This document shows positions 19,023 to 28,122 of a stretch of DNA of 64,000 bases, in pieces. The DNA comes from Acuticoccus kalidii (GTDB lineage Bacteria; Pseudomonadota; Alphaproteobacteria; Rhizobiales; Amorphaceae). The position numbers were made by a program, and so were the translations under genes. A model generated the notes under the pieces. It did not search any database and was not told where the DNA came from. It saw only the letters and a list, made by a program, of their open reading frames with translations. How positions within the stretch are numbered: position 1 is the first letter of the stretch; the number at the start of each line of letters is the position of its first letter. Location of the stretch: positions 357,185-421,184 of the forward strand of contig NZ_JAKGCS010000017.1 in the NCBI RefSeq assembly GCF_021556395.1, given 5' to 3'.

Positions 19023-20086
19023 GAAGTCGATCCTTCCTCACGAACCGATACGTCAAAGCCAGGGGCTGGCACGCCGCGCCAGCCACTGGCTTCATCCTTG
19101 ATCCTGTTGAATTGCTTCGAGACGCCGGACAATCTGGCGTCCCATTCGGGGCTGGGTTGCTGCCCCTCGATCGTCTTGAAGTAAACGTCCATCATGCACG
19201 TGATGGCGAAGGGCTCGATCAGCGCGGCCTTGACGGCCCATGCAAAGAGCAGCGCGAAGATGAAACCGCCTGCGGACCATGCACCGGGAATGAACCAAAC
19301 CAGAGCTGCAGCGGGCGCCAGCATCAGAAGGAAGACCAGGAACGAAAGCCCGTAGACGATGATCGTCAACCAAGCTGCGTTCTTGAGCATGGGCTTGTAA
19401 TTGTGCCCGTAGAGCACCAGCGCGGTCCGCGCCGACTGCCACGGATTGGTCGATCCGGTGCGGATGGCGTAGGCGAGGATAACCTCGTCGATGAATCCAA
19501 CCGAAATGTTGAGGAAGGCGCGCAGGATGCCCGTCATCTGCTGCAAGCCGGGGATAGGCAGGAACGAGGCGATTCCCTGAATGAGCCCGGTCACTGTCCG
19601 CAACACGCCTTTGACCAGCTGATCAATGGCGAACAGCACGCTGGCTTCGCCGAAGCGCTGCTTGACCACGGCAATTGCATGGGAGACCTGCGACTTGCCA
19701 GAAGGCAGGTCGCGCCCGTCGAGTAGTTCAACCAGCACCGCGACATGGCCTGCCTTGACGATATAGAGAACATATTCGCGCAGGATGTAGAGAACGCCGG
19801 CGGTCAAGCCGAACCCGATTGCACCACCCCAGAAGATCGCTCCGGCGCGGAACGCGTCATCACCGAGCGCGCCGACCCCCCAACCGATCCCGGCACCTGT
19901 GCCGGTCGCGACGACATACGCCATTGCCATGCCGAAATAGACGACCACGCGCACGGCGATGAAGGGCATCGTGCGGCCCATGAGGCCAAGGGAGCGAGAG
20001 ACCGAGAAATCCCACATCACGTTTCTTTCCGATCGTGACGAGGGCGAGCCATCATTGAACGGCTTTGATTCCATTCGATCTCTCAT
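19019..20086 (-). CDS. polytopic membrane protein coupled to the VWA protein
   Basis: 355 residues from ATG 20086; ATG 20017 ('MWDFSVSRSLGLMGRTM') has a better Shine-Dalgarno ('ggaaag') and would give 332. Several hydrophobic segments: about 45-65, 80-105, two around 160-200, 250-270 and 275-300 (numbering from 20086). The cytosolic tail ends in 'FDVSVREEGSTS'. I do not recognise the family. The 4-bp overlap with the VWA gene downstream suggests a two-component membrane/periplasm assembly. Confidence 0.8.
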   Translation of the reverse strand: MRDRMESKPFNDGSPSSRSERNVMWDFSVSRSLGLMGRTMPFIAVRVVVYFGMAMAYVVATGTGAGIGWGVGALGDDAFRAGAIFWGGAIGFGLTAGVLYILREYVLYIVKAGHVAVLVELLDGRDLPSGKSQVSHAIAVVKQRFGEASVLFAIDQLVKGVLRTVTGLIQGIASFLPIPGLQQMTGILRAFLNISVGFIDEVILAYAIRTGSTNPWQSARTALVLYGHNYKPMLKNAAWLTIIVYGLSFLVFLLMLAPAAALVWFIPGAWSAGGFIFALLFAWAVKAALIEPFAITCMMDVYFKTIEGQQPSPEWDARLSGVSKQFNRIKDEASGWRGVPAPGFDVSVREEGSTS

Positions 20087-20177
20087 TCGCGCATACGTTT
20101 CACCCCCGCCGATCGGCCAAGGTGCGCATGGTGCAGATTAAGTGGACCGGTATCGCCCGTCTTGGGGAGAGGGGAGG

Positions 20178-21170
20178 TCAAACAGTGGGAGAGCGGAGCA
20201 GATGTCCGGGTGATCCGCTCGACGCGAGAGCGCGGACATCCTTGGGCGACATCCCATAGGCGCGGCGAAAGCGGAGATTGAACCATGACAGATCACCGAA
20301 CCCTGCACTCATAGCGATGCCGGCGATACTGTTTCCGGCTTTGCCCGGATCGGAGAGCATTCGGTGGGCCAGCGCCAGACGCCGCGTGGCAACGAAATCC
20401 CCGAACGAGGTGCCCTCGCTCGCGAACAGTGAGCGCAGATAACGGGGGCTGATGCCGTGACGCTTGGCCACTCCGGCCGCCGTCAAATCAGGCGCGGTCA
20501 GATGGCGCTCGACATCCGCTTTGATGGATTTCAGCCGCGCTGCTCTTACACCGCGACCTGCTGCGACCTCGGCGGCTTCTCGTGTCGCGCCGAGCGCCAT
20601 CAATGCCAAGTCTTGCACATGCGTCGCGCATTGCTCCGCCTCCACAGGCGCAAGCTTCGACATTTCCTCATGCAGACTGCGGGCGTAGTTGAAAAACAGA
20701 CGCCATTGTGGAGTTAGCGATGCCGTGCCGCGGAGCATGGCATTGAGTCCCAAGGTCGCCGCAGAGAGATGGATGCGGGGGATGGACACATAAAACGCTT
20801 CGGTGGGTTCACCATGAAACCTGATGACGCCGGGGACCGTGCCGGGATCGGCGTAGACAAGGCCGGTTTTCAGTTCGATGCGTTCGCCGCCTCGCTGTTC
20901 GATGGAACAGCTTCCCGAAAGCGGCATGTGGAACATCACATTGTCGTCGGTCTCGGCGGCATGGCCGGACGTGCGAAATGCCGTTGACGCGGAGTGCCGC
21001 CCATAACCGACGATCAGGTTTCGCGTGATGCCGATTGAGGTCTCGGAGGTGAAGGAATCTTCATCGTCTGGGACGAAGTTCACCTTTGTTATGGCCGCAA
21101 CGACATTCTGAAATTCTTCGACGCGGCGGGAAACATCAAAATCTTGAGAGCGGATGGATAATATCGTCAT
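20178..21170 (-). CDS. AraC-family transcriptional regulator
   Basis: 330 residues. The N-terminal half has the AraC-binding-like cupin layout ('VMFHMPLSGSCSIEQRGGER'); the C-terminal about 100 residues carry the double HTH with 'AGVAKRHGISPRYLRSLFAS' and the AraC signature 'IAMSAGFGDLSWFNLRFRRA' followed by 'YGMSPKDVR'. It lies upstream of the membrane/VWA pair on the same strand, but 91 bp separate them. Target unknown. Confidence 0.9.
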   Translation of the reverse strand: MTILSIRSQDFDVSRRVEEFQNVVAAITKVNFVPDDEDSFTSETSIGITRNLIVGYGRHSASTAFRTSGHAAETDDNVMFHMPLSGSCSIEQRGGERIELKTGLVYADPGTVPGVIRFHGEPTEAFYVSIPRIHLSAATLGLNAMLRGTASLTPQWRLFFNYARSLHEEMSKLAPVEAEQCATHVQDLALMALGATREAAEVAAGRGVRAARLKSIKADVERHLTAPDLTAAGVAKRHGISPRYLRSLFASEGTSFGDFVATRRLALAHRMLSDPGKAGNSIAGIAMSAGFGDLSWFNLRFRRAYGMSPKDVRALASSGSPGHLLRSPTV

Positions 21171-21409
21171 TCGCTTCCCATGAGTGGCGTTATCGCCGCC
21201 GAATGTACTTCTCGTATAAAGATCACATTAAGGCATGAAGGTCTCTTGTTGTCGAGCGTCGCGATCAGCAACCCCCGCCCCGGCTATGCCGTCCGTGGGG
21301 ACCGAACCAATCCCAGGTTGGGTGCCGCGATCGGAGCATCCGGAACGGCGGCAATAGGATCAGAACCGGCGCAAACCTCTCAAGATGCGGATCGCTCAGC
21401 TAGAGTAGC

Positions 21410-21676
21410 TCACGAACCATGGCGATCCCCCGTAGGGTCGGGACTCATATCCATTCGCTGACGGTCGCGGCGAGGCAGACGGCGGCGGTCGTCTTTGAGG
21501 CGGCCGAACATACGCTCGATGGCGTTCCGGTCGCGGTAGAGGAAGGGCGAGAAGCAGCTCTTCCAGCGCCGGTTGGACTTCGGCGGAATGTTCGGGAAGG
21601 CGCCACGAGCATCGACGCTCGCCACTGTCCGCGGCGGCTGTGTCGGTTTCGCCCTCCTATTTGTCCGTTCCGCCAC
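21410..21676 (-). mobile_element. IS5-family transposase C-terminal remnant
   Basis: The minus strand reads 'DARGAFPNIPPKSNRRWKSC' then 'FSPFLYRDRNAIERMFGRLK', the C-terminal E-containing region (catalytic 'RNAIERMFGRLKD') of IS5-family transposases. A single-base slip then disrupts the end; continuation appears in another frame ('AASKTTAAVCLAATV'). No N-terminus. It is nearly identical over about 90 bp to the fragment at 11509-11605, so both come from the same IS type. Confidence 0.85.
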
Positions 21677-21733
21677 ACGCGATCGTCCTATTGAGAGCTT
21701 AGCTCTGTTTAAACGAAACCGAGGCGATCCACG

Positions 21734-22580
21734 GTGCCGCTCGAGGTCAACCGACGCTCATTCATGTTGACGGCCGCAGCGACCGCCGTCGCGGCGGCCC
21801 TGCCGCGCCCCATCCACGCTCAGACACAAGGAGACTTCACCATGGCGACCATCGAAACACGCGACGGAACGGAAATCTTCTACAAGGACTGGGGGCCGAA
21901 GGACGCGCAGCCCGTGGTCTTCCACCACGGCTGGCCGCTTTCGGGCGACGACTGGTCATGACATGGACCACTAAGCCGCCGACGTCGCCGATCTCGCCGC
22001 AGCGCTCGACCTGCGCGACACGGTCCACATCGGTCACTCGATCGGCGGCGGCGAGGCTGCGCGCTACGTCGCCCGCGCGGAGGCGGGGCGTGTGGCGAAG
22101 GCGGCGCTGCTCACCGCCGTTCCGCCCGTGATGGTGCGCTCGGAGGCGAACCCGGACGGCATCCCGAAGGAGGTGTTCGACGGCTTCCGCGCCGCACTGA
22201 CGGCGAACCGTGCGCAGTTCTACCGCGACGTGCCGTCCGGGCCGTTCTACGGCTTCAACCGCGACGGTGCCGAAGTCAGCCAGGGTCTGATCGACAACTG
22301 GTGGCGTCAGGGCATGGCCCGCGGTGCGAAGGCACACTACGATGGGATCGCGGCCTTCTCCGAGACCGACTTCACGCAGGATCTGCAGTCGATCACGGTG
22401 CCGGTTCCGATCCTTCACGGCGAGGACGACCAGATCGTCCCGATCGAGAATTCCGCGCACAAGGCGATCAAGCTCGTGCGGAACGGAGAACTGAAGACCT
22501 ATCCGGGCCTGTCGCATGGCTTCTTTGCCACGCATCCCGATGTCGTGAATGCGGATCTTCTGGCGTTTGCCCGGAAGTGA
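21734..22580 (+). pseudogene. alpha/beta hydrolase (chloroperoxidase-like), inactivated
   Basis: The first part, from GTG 21734, has a signal-like N-terminus '[20 protein letters not shown]' and then '[20 protein letters not shown]' up to 'GWPLSGDDW', where it runs into a stop (21959-21961). The second part resumes in another frame with 'MDH*AADVADLAAALDLRDT' and continues through nucleophile 'HIGHSIGGGE' to the natural end at 22580. By comparison with the family about 30 residues around 'YRVIAHDRRGHGRS' are missing, the frame is shifted and a tyrosine codon has become TAA. The rest is well preserved, so decay is recent. Confidence 0.88.
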
Positions 22581-22627
22581 GCAGTGCCCGGTTCCTCGTC
22601 CTGGCGGCGAGGACCCGAAAACGCGGG

Positions 22628-23170
22628 TCAGTCTTGCGGCGCGACGAAGCGGAAGACCGGCGCGGGTGCGGGGGTGTCGACACCTGGTCCGGCCGGCGGT
22701 GGCACCTGATGGTCGACCGGCTCGAGCGATTGGAGGTAGGCGGCAAGCGCCGCGGCGTCTGCGTCCGTGAGGTGGGCGTAGTTCGCGAAGGGCATGGCGG
22801 GCGCCAGCAGCCGCCCGTCCGGCCGCTCGCCCGAGCGAATCGCGGCGATGATATCAACGGTCGTCCAGCCGCCGAGCCCGGTGTCGTGCGGCGTGAGGTT
22901 GGGCGGCCAGAATGCGCCGAGCCCCGGAACCTCGAACCCGACCGTCCCGCCGGAAAGGCCGGCGCCGGGGAGGGGCACACCGTTTGCGTCCCGCGGCGCA
23001 TGGCACCCGCCGCAGTCCATGATCGAGGCGAGATATCTGCCGCGCTCCACAGCCGGCGTCTGTGCGCCGGCGGGCATTGCGGCGAGGATCAGGAGCGCCG
23101 ACGCCGCCAGCCGGAGGGCGATCGGCCTTGGTGTGTTGCGAGGAGCGTTGAAGCAGGCTGCGGGTTTCAT
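22628..23170 (-). CDS. class I c-type cytochrome, secreted
   Basis: 180 residues from ATG 23170, preceded by 'gaaagga'. Signal peptide about residues 1-37 ending 'MPAGAQ'. One haem-binding motif 'MDCGGCHAP' and an axial Met candidate in 'APAMPFANYAHLT' typify cytochromes that serve as electron acceptors for alcohol/aldehyde dehydrogenases or sorbose-type enzymes. The C-terminus is Pro-rich. It lies 119 bp downstream of a LysR gene on the same strand. Partner dehydrogenase not identified. Confidence 0.9.
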   Translation of the reverse strand: MKPAACFNAPRNTPRPIALRLAASALLILAAMPAGAQTPAVERGRYLASIMDCGGCHAPRDANGVPLPGAGLSGGTVGFEVPGLGAFWPPNLTPHDTGLGGWTTVDIIAAIRSGERPDGRLLAPAMPFANYAHLTDADAAALAAYLQSLEPVDHQVPPPAGPGVDTPAPAPVFRFVAPQD

Positions 23171-23289
23171 TCCACGGTCCTTTCGCCGGTGAGGTCGATC
23201 GGACCTGAGCCTTCTCGAATGCCGGAGGATTTCAGAACCGGAGCTTCTGGTTTCGGCTGAAACCGTTGCGCCCACGCCAACCAGGACTG

Positions 23290-24186
23290 CTATCGTCGGC
23301 CGACCTCGCGAGCGAGAGCGACGAAGGCCTTCATGGCGGCGGATGCGTTGCGGCGGCCCGGGTAGTAAAGGCAGAGGTCCGTTAGCGGCGGCGTCCAGTC
23401 CTCAAGCACGCGCACGAGATCGCCCTCCGCGATGTCGGCCCGCACGTTGGCTTCCAGGAAGTAGCCGAGGCCGATACCCTCAAGCACCGCACTGCGCGCC
23501 AGCGACGCTTCGTCGAGCGTGACTGGACCCGTGACGTCCACGTCCGCCTTTTGTCCATCCTTCTCGAAATGCCATCGGTAGAGGGCACCGCTCGGCAGGC
23601 GGACGCGGATGCAGCGGTGGTGGCCGAGATCAGCCGGCGTTTGTGGCTGGGCGTGCGCTTCGAAATAGGCCGGCGATCCCACCACCGCGGCGCGCTGCGG
23701 GCGCCCGAGCGGCACGGCGATCATGTCGCTCGGCACGAGGTTGCAGGCCCGCACGCCGAGGTCGAACCCCTCGGCGACGATGTCCACCATCCGGCCCTCG
23801 GTTACGAGGTCGACCTGCACCTCCGGGTATCGGCGAATGAAGGTGAGAACGAGCGGTGAGAGGATCTCGCGCGCAGCGGTCGCGAACGTGTTGATCCGCA
23901 GCGTTCCGGATGGCGTCGCCTGCTGCGAGCGGGCCGCATCCATCGCGGTTTGAATGTCTTCGAGCGGGACGGCGATCTCGTCGACGAACGCGCGGCCCGC
24001 GCCGGTCAGCGAAACGCTGCGGGTGGTGCGGTTGAAGAGCCGCACACCGAGTTCGGCCTCCAGCTTTGCGACCACGTTGCTGAGCGCCGTGGTGGACATC
24101 CCGAGGTCACCCGCAGCGGCACGAAACGAACCCCTGCGCGCGATAGCGAGAATGGCATGAAGGTCATTGAGAGCCGGCCGATACAT
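23290..24186 (-). CDS. LysR-family transcriptional regulator
   Basis: 298 residues, standard length. N-terminal winged HTH '[20 protein letters not shown]' to '[20 protein letters not shown]', then a periplasmic-binding-like effector domain. Divergent from the NTF2-like/SDR pair at 24290-25389. The 103-bp intergenic region is the likely operator, since LysR regulators commonly control the divergent operon. Effector unknown. Confidence 0.94.
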   Translation of the reverse strand: MYRPALNDLHAILAIARRGSFRAAAGDLGMSTTALSNVVAKLEAELGVRLFNRTTRSVSLTGAGRAFVDEIAVPLEDIQTAMDAARSQQATPSGTLRINTFATAAREILSPLVLTFIRRYPEVQVDLVTEGRMVDIVAEGFDLGVRACNLVPSDMIAVPLGRPQRAAVVGSPAYFEAHAQPQTPADLGHHRCIRVRLPSGALYRWHFEKDGQKADVDVTGPVTLDEASLARSAVLEGIGLGYFLEANVRADIAEGDLVRVLEDWTPPLTDLCLYYPGRRNASAAMKAFVALAREVGRR

Positions 24187-24289
24187 TATTGCGAAATCCG
24201 CAATGTCTCATCCCGATTCATCCCGCTAACCGGGACGGTTGTCGACCCCAAATCCGATGCTCAAGCAAGAGACCGAAGGGATGCGTTTC

Positions 24290-24613
24290 ATGAACCTGCC
24301 ATCGCCGATCAAGACGTACTTTGAGGCCGACGGAAAAGCCGACGGAGCCGCGCCCATGAGCGCGTTCGCCAAGGACGCTGTCGTCGAGGATGAAGGGAAG
24401 ACCTACCGCGGCTTAGATGCCATCGAGACATGGTGGCGGGCCGCCAAGGCGAAGACCGAGCACACCGCGGAGCCTTTCGCCATTGAGCAAAAAGGCGACG
24501 TCACCGAGGTGCAGGCGAAGGTCGCCGGCAACTTCCCCGGCAGTCCCGCCAATCTGACGTTCGCCTTCCGTCTTGCGGATGGTGCCATCACCCAGCTCAG
24601 GATCGGCGCATGA
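24290..24613 (+). CDS. NTF2-like (SnoaL-type) small protein
   Basis: 107 residues from ATG 24290, placed behind 'gaaggga'; in-frame ATGs at 24239 and 24281 are alternatives. The sequence '[20 protein letters not shown]' to '[16 protein letters not shown]' and the end '[17 protein letters not shown]' follow the cone-shaped NTF2/SnoaL-like fold of polyketide cyclase-like and isomerase-like proteins. It overlaps the following SDR gene by 4 bp, so they are co-translated and probably act on the same small molecule. Reaction unknown. Confidence 0.82.
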   Translation: MNLPSPIKTYFEADGKADGAAPMSAFAKDAVVEDEGKTYRGLDAIETWWRAAKAKTEHTAEPFAIEQKGDVTEVQAKVAGNFPGSPANLTFAFRLADGAITQLRIGA

Positions 24614-25389
24614 GCCGGTTTCTGACGCTTGACGGTCGCCGCGCGCTGGTGACCTCCGGCACGCGCGGTGCGGGGGCGGCGACCGTCGCCCTCTTCCGCG
24701 AACTCGGTGCCAATGTGCTGACGTCCGCACGCAGGAGGCCGGCAGACCTGCCGGAGAAAATGTTCGTCGCCGCCGACCTCACGACACCGGAGGGCTGCGC
24801 CACGCTGGCGAAGGAAGCTCGAGCGCGGCTGGGTGGCGTCGACATCCTCGTCCACATGCTCGGCGGCTCAACTGCGCCGGCCGGCGGTTTCGCCGCGCTG
24901 GATGACGGCGCGTGGACCGCCGAGATCGACCTCAACCTCATGGCCGCCGTTAGGCTCGACAGAGCGCTGGTGCCGGCCATGGTGGACGAGGGAGAGGGCG
25001 TGGTGATCCACGTCAGCTCGATCCAGCGGCAGCTTCCTCTGCCGCAGTCCACCACCGCTTACGCAGCGGCAAAGGCGGCGCTGTCCGCCTACAGCAAGGC
25101 GCTGTCCAAGGAGGTTTCGCCGAAAGGCGTACGCGTCGTGCGCGTCGCGCCTGGCTGGATTGCGACTGAGTCCTCGCTGGAACTCGCCGAGAGGCTTGCG
25201 CAGGAGGCCGGCACCGACCTCGAAGGCGGCAAGCGCATCATCATGGACGGGCTTGGCGGCATTCCGATCGGCCGCCCTTCGGCGCCGGAAGAGGTTGCGA
25301 GCCTGATCGCCTTCCTCGCTTCGGAGAGGGCTGCGACGATCACAGGCGCCGAATACGTCATCGACGGCGGCACCGTCCCGACGGTCTGA
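24610..25389 (+). CDS. short-chain dehydrogenase/reductase
   Basis: 259 residues. The nucleotide-binding motif '[14 protein letters not shown]' is a TGxxxGxG variant (Ser-Gly-Thr in place of the usual residues). The catalytic Ser is in '[15 protein letters not shown]' and the Tyr/Lys pair in '[11 protein letters not shown]'. The C-terminus '[18 protein letters not shown]' is typical of classical SDRs. Soluble NAD(P)-dependent oxidoreductase. Coupled by ATGA overlap to the NTF2-like gene and probably controlled by the divergent LysR regulator. Confidence 0.94.
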   Translation: MSRFLTLDGRRALVTSGTRGAGAATVALFRELGANVLTSARRRPADLPEKMFVAADLTTPEGCATLAKEARARLGGVDILVHMLGGSTAPAGGFAALDDGAWTAEIDLNLMAAVRLDRALVPAMVDEGEGVVIHVSSIQRQLPLPQSTTAYAAAKAALSAYSKALSKEVSPKGVRVVRVAPGWIATESSLELAERLAQEAGTDLEGGKRIIMDGLGGIPIGRPSAPEEVASLIAFLASERAATITGAEYVIDGGTVPTV

Positions 25390-25416
25390 ACGATGCCGCA
25401 ATCCGAGACGCAAGGC

Positions 25417-26289
25417 TCAGTAGGACCACATCGGGAAGGGCGGTTCGACGGACGGTCCGAACGCGCGTTCGAGCAGCCGCGTCATGTTTGGCGAGAGGGG
25501 GTCCGGCTCCTCCAGCGAAGCGATGTGCCCGGCGCGGGGGAGTGCCACGAACTCGGCGTCCATCGCGGTCGCCATCGCCTTGCCCTCGGCGATGGTGCGG
25601 GATCTGTCCTCACCGCTCGCGATCACGAGGCGCGGCATCCTGAGCGCGCCGACGGCGGCGAGACGATCCTCCCGGCCGAAGATCAGCCTGCCGAGAGGGA
25701 CGATGCTGTCGGCGAGGCGCTCACGGTCCCAGCCGAGGAGCCGGGCGCCGAAGTCGGCCATGAGGCGGGGCGAGCGCTCTTCTTGTGCCGGCGAGAAGAA
25801 GAGCTGCGCGACCGCCTCTGCGACGGGAAGCGTCACGCATCCAGCGGCCTCGACCGCACGCAGCAAGGCGTCATATCGGGCGCGGGTTTGTTCGGGTTCA
25901 GGTGTCAGCGCGCTGTTGATCAGCACGACGCCGGTGACGCGGCCCGGCGCCATGAGGGCGAGCTCGGCCGCCCACATCGCGCCCACCGACAGGCCGATCA
26001 CCGCGAACCGGCGGATCTTCATTTGGTCCATCAGCAGGAGATGATGCTCGGCAAGGTCGCGCATCGTCGTGCCGGCGGGCAGCGGGCCGGACCCGCCGTG
26101 GCCCCACAGATCCGGCGCGATCACGCGGTAGCGGCCGGCGAGCATCTCCATCTGCGGCCGCCACATCTCACCGTCCCAGAGGTAGCTGTGGCCGAGGAGC
26201 ACGGCATCGCCCGCGCCGGCTTCCCTCACATGCATGTGCGAGCCCGCGATGGAGGCGGTGAATTTCGCCCGTTTGGAATTGCAGAACAT
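25417..26289 (-). CDS. alpha/beta hydrolase
   Basis: 290 residues from ATG 26289, preceded by 'cagggaga'. 'VLLGHSYLWDGEMWRPQMEM' carries the oxyanion region, 'FAVIGLSVGAMWAAELAL' the nucleophile elbow (Gly-Leu-Ser-Val-Gly) and 'LPRAGHIASLEEPD' the catalytic His. 3-oxoadipate enol-lactonase-like layout; the substrate is unknown. Convergent with the SDR gene (28 bp apart). Confidence 0.9.
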   Translation of the reverse strand: MFCNSKRAKFTASIAGSHMHVREAGAGDAVLLGHSYLWDGEMWRPQMEMLAGRYRVIAPDLWGHGGSGPLPAGTTMRDLAEHHLLLMDQMKIRRFAVIGLSVGAMWAAELALMAPGRVTGVVLINSALTPEPEQTRARYDALLRAVEAAGCVTLPVAEAVAQLFFSPAQEERSPRLMADFGARLLGWDRERLADSIVPLGRLIFGREDRLAAVGALRMPRLVIASGEDRSRTIAEGKAMATAMDAEFVALPRAGHIASLEEPDPLSPNMTRLLERAFGPSVEPPFPMWSY

Positions 26290-26558
26290 CAAGGTCTCCC
26301 TGATTCGCCGTGTGAAGACCATCAAGATGGCGGAGGTTGGTTACACGCCCGCGCTCGATCCGGGCCGCAATGGTTACAGCCGAAACCTGCCGCGACCGGA
26401 CGCCGTGCAACACACGAGTGGTTACAGAGGCAATACGCAAAACCGGAACAGAAACACTGAGAACACGCCGGGCCTCCAGCTAAGGCGGCAGCGGATCGAC
26501 CCGTTGCGCTTTGCCAAGTGGGCGCCGGCATCCGCGCTGATCCCCATGGAGTTCTCCG

Positions 26559-26822
26559 ATGAACGTGAAGACCCTCACACTCGTCGCGGTGCCCGCCCCG
26601 GTGCCGCAGCATCCGTCACACACGAACGCGCTAGGCCGCATCCGCGCCCGGCTGAGCGATCTCTGGCGCGCCGGGTTGGAACGGGCGCGCCGGCGGCGCC
26701 AGGCCCGCCGGACGGCAGCCGCGTTGGAGCACCTCAGCCCACGGGAGTTGCGCGATATCGGCCTCGTGCGCCTCAGCGACGCGAGCCGGACCCGCTACGT
26801 CAGCCATCACGATTTCGGCTAG
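26559..26822 (+). CDS. DUF1127 small basic protein
   Basis: 87 residues. The C-terminal DUF1127 motif 'ALEHLSPRELRDIGLVRLSD' is preceded by an Arg-rich helix. 'ggag' lies 7 bp before ATG. In alphaproteobacteria, short DUF1127 proteins have been linked to RNA turnover and phosphate or carbon metabolism; this copy has a longer N-terminus. A strong hairpin follows the stop. Confidence 0.82.
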   Translation: MNVKTLTLVAVPAPVPQHPSHTNALGRIRARLSDLWRAGLERARRRRQARRTAAALEHLSPRELRDIGLVRLSDASRTRYVSHHDFG

Positions 26823-26829
26823 CCGAGAT

Positions 26830-26865
26830 GCGGCCGCAGGCCCTCAAGCATGGGCTTGCGGCCGC
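26830..26865 (+). terminator. hairpin terminator after the DUF1127 gene
   Basis: A 14-bp stem (GCGGCCGCAGGCCC with GGGCTTGCGGCCGC, one G-U pair) and an 8-nt loop start 8 bp after the stop codon. No T-tract follows, so it may be a hairpin-only transcript end. Confidence 0.6.
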
Positions 26866-26939
26866 CGCACACGCAGACCGGGAAACAGGGTTGACTCGTG
26901 GCCGGGACGCCGGACGAGGCGGTCTCTCCGCGCCTCTTG

Positions 26940-27108
26940 GCTCGCAGGCCTGTGATGAAGCCTTCGTCGCCAGCCGCTGCGTGCGCCTGTCGAATGTCGG
27001 GTGGCTGACGCTGACGCGCTGCGAAAGCTCGGCATTCTTGGGCTGCCCTCAGCCTGAACTGTGCGCAGGATCATGATCTCGATCCAGTCAAAGGACGCCG
27101 AAGAATCT
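26940..27108 (-). pseudogene. remnant of a second acdR-like (Lrp/AsnC) gene
   Basis: The minus strand reads 'EDSSASFDWIEIMILRTVQA' then, after a frame slip, 'KNAELSQRVSVSHPTFDRRT', aligning with '[20 protein letters not shown]' and '[20 protein letters not shown]' of the intact regulator at 33357-33830. The start codon is mutated (ACG in place of ATG) and the effector domain is gone. The neighbouring DNA up to 27243 also matches the acdR-acdS promoter, so the whole divergent control region was once present twice. Confidence 0.85.
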
Positions 27109-27184
27109 TCCGTTTTATGGCGCTGTTTCGGTGTTTCTATCAGACTAGAGCCACGGTTACGTGCAATTACAGAAATCAATGAGG

Positions 27185-27243
27185 CAACTTAGAGGGCACC
27201 TTTCAGGCGGAAAGTTCTACTCTCCACCTACCCTCAAGACGAG
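27185..27243 (+). promoter_or_regulatory. relic of an acdS-type promoter/operator
   Basis: 'agagggcacctttc' at 27191-27204, followed by 'ttctactct' and 'agacgagg', aligns in order and spacing with 'agagagcacctttc' at 33910-33923, 'gtctactttt' and 'agacgagg' just before acdS. The acdS coding sequence that should follow is absent. Confidence 0.6.
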
Positions 27244-27375
27244 GCCTTTCGATCGACAGCTGCGATTCAGGCCTCGCCATGGGCGGCAAAAACCCCAAGC
27301 ACATCACGCCGGCGAGACGCAGTCATGGACAGACTTGACGATCGGACGGCCATTCATCGGGCGGGCGCGCGTGCC

Positions 27376-28122
27376 ATGACCAGACTTCCAAGCGACATGC
27401 CGCAGCGTACCGGCTCACTTCTCGTCGTGGATGACGATGAGACGATCCTGCGCATGATGGTCGACTTCCTAGGTGATAACAGCCTCTCCGTTCTTTCCGC
27501 GGCGGGCCGGGCGGAGATGCGCCGCCACCTCACCCATGCGCAGGTCAGTCTGGTCATCCTGGACGTCCAGCTCGGACAGGACGACGGATTTGACGTCCTG
27601 CGTGAGATCCGCGCCCATTCGGACGTGCCGGTCGTGATCCTCACCGGGCACCGCCGCGACGAGATCGATCGCGTGGTCGGTCTGGAGCTCGGCGCCGACG
27701 ATTACCTTACGAAGCCGTTCTCGCTCCGTGAGCTTCTGGCGCGCATCCGCGCGATCTTGCGCCGGCAGGAGTTCGGCCGCACTCAGCGCAGCCGCGATCC
27801 GGAGCGGGGCGGCTATCGCTTCGCGGGCTGGCAGCTGGCGCGGCGCCACCGCCGGCTCACCGACCCGTCCGGCACCATCGTGCCGCTCACCAAGGGCGAA
27901 TACACGCTCCTCCACGCGTTTCTGGAGGCGCCGCAGCGGCCGCTATCGCGCGAGCGGCTGCTGCAGGTGACGCGGGTACACGAGGACGTCTTCGATCGCA
28001 GCATCGACGTGCAGGTGCTGCGGCTGCGTCGCAAGCTTGAGGCGGACCCGAGCGCGCCACAGATGATCCTCACCGAACGCGGGATCGGCTACATCTTCGC
28101 CGCCCGCGTCGAGCCGTTCTGA
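27376..28122 (+). CDS. OmpR-family response regulator of the VirA-like system
   Basis: 248 residues from ATG 27376; an in-frame ATG at 27325 would add 17. Receiver domain: acidic pair in 'LLVVDDDETIL', phospho-acceptor Asp in 'LVILDVQLGQDDG' and Lys in 'DDYLTKPFS'. The C-terminal winged helix of the Trans_reg_C type has 'PLTKGEYTLLHAFLEAP' and 'VLRLRRKLEADP'. It would bind DNA after phosphorylation by the kinase two genes on. Stop and next start overlap (TGATG), so the three genes form one operon. Confidence 0.93.
   Translation: MTRLPSDMPQRTGSLLVVDDDETILRMMVDFLGDNSLSVLSAAGRAEMRRHLTHAQVSLVILDVQLGQDDGFDVLREIRAHSDVPVVILTGHRRDEIDRVVGLELGADDYLTKPFSLRELLARIRAILRRQEFGRTQRSRDPERGGYRFAGWQLARRHRRLTDPSGTIVPLTKGEYTLLHAFLEAPQRPLSRERLLQVTRVHEDVFDRSIDVQVLRLRRKLEADPSAPQMILTERGIGYIFAARVEPF

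Noticed and set aside
20178..21170. AraC gene as part of a defence island with the VWA protein
   Set aside because: VWA proteins occur in some defence systems, but here VWA has a signal peptide and no ATPase or nuclease partner, so an envelope role is more likely.
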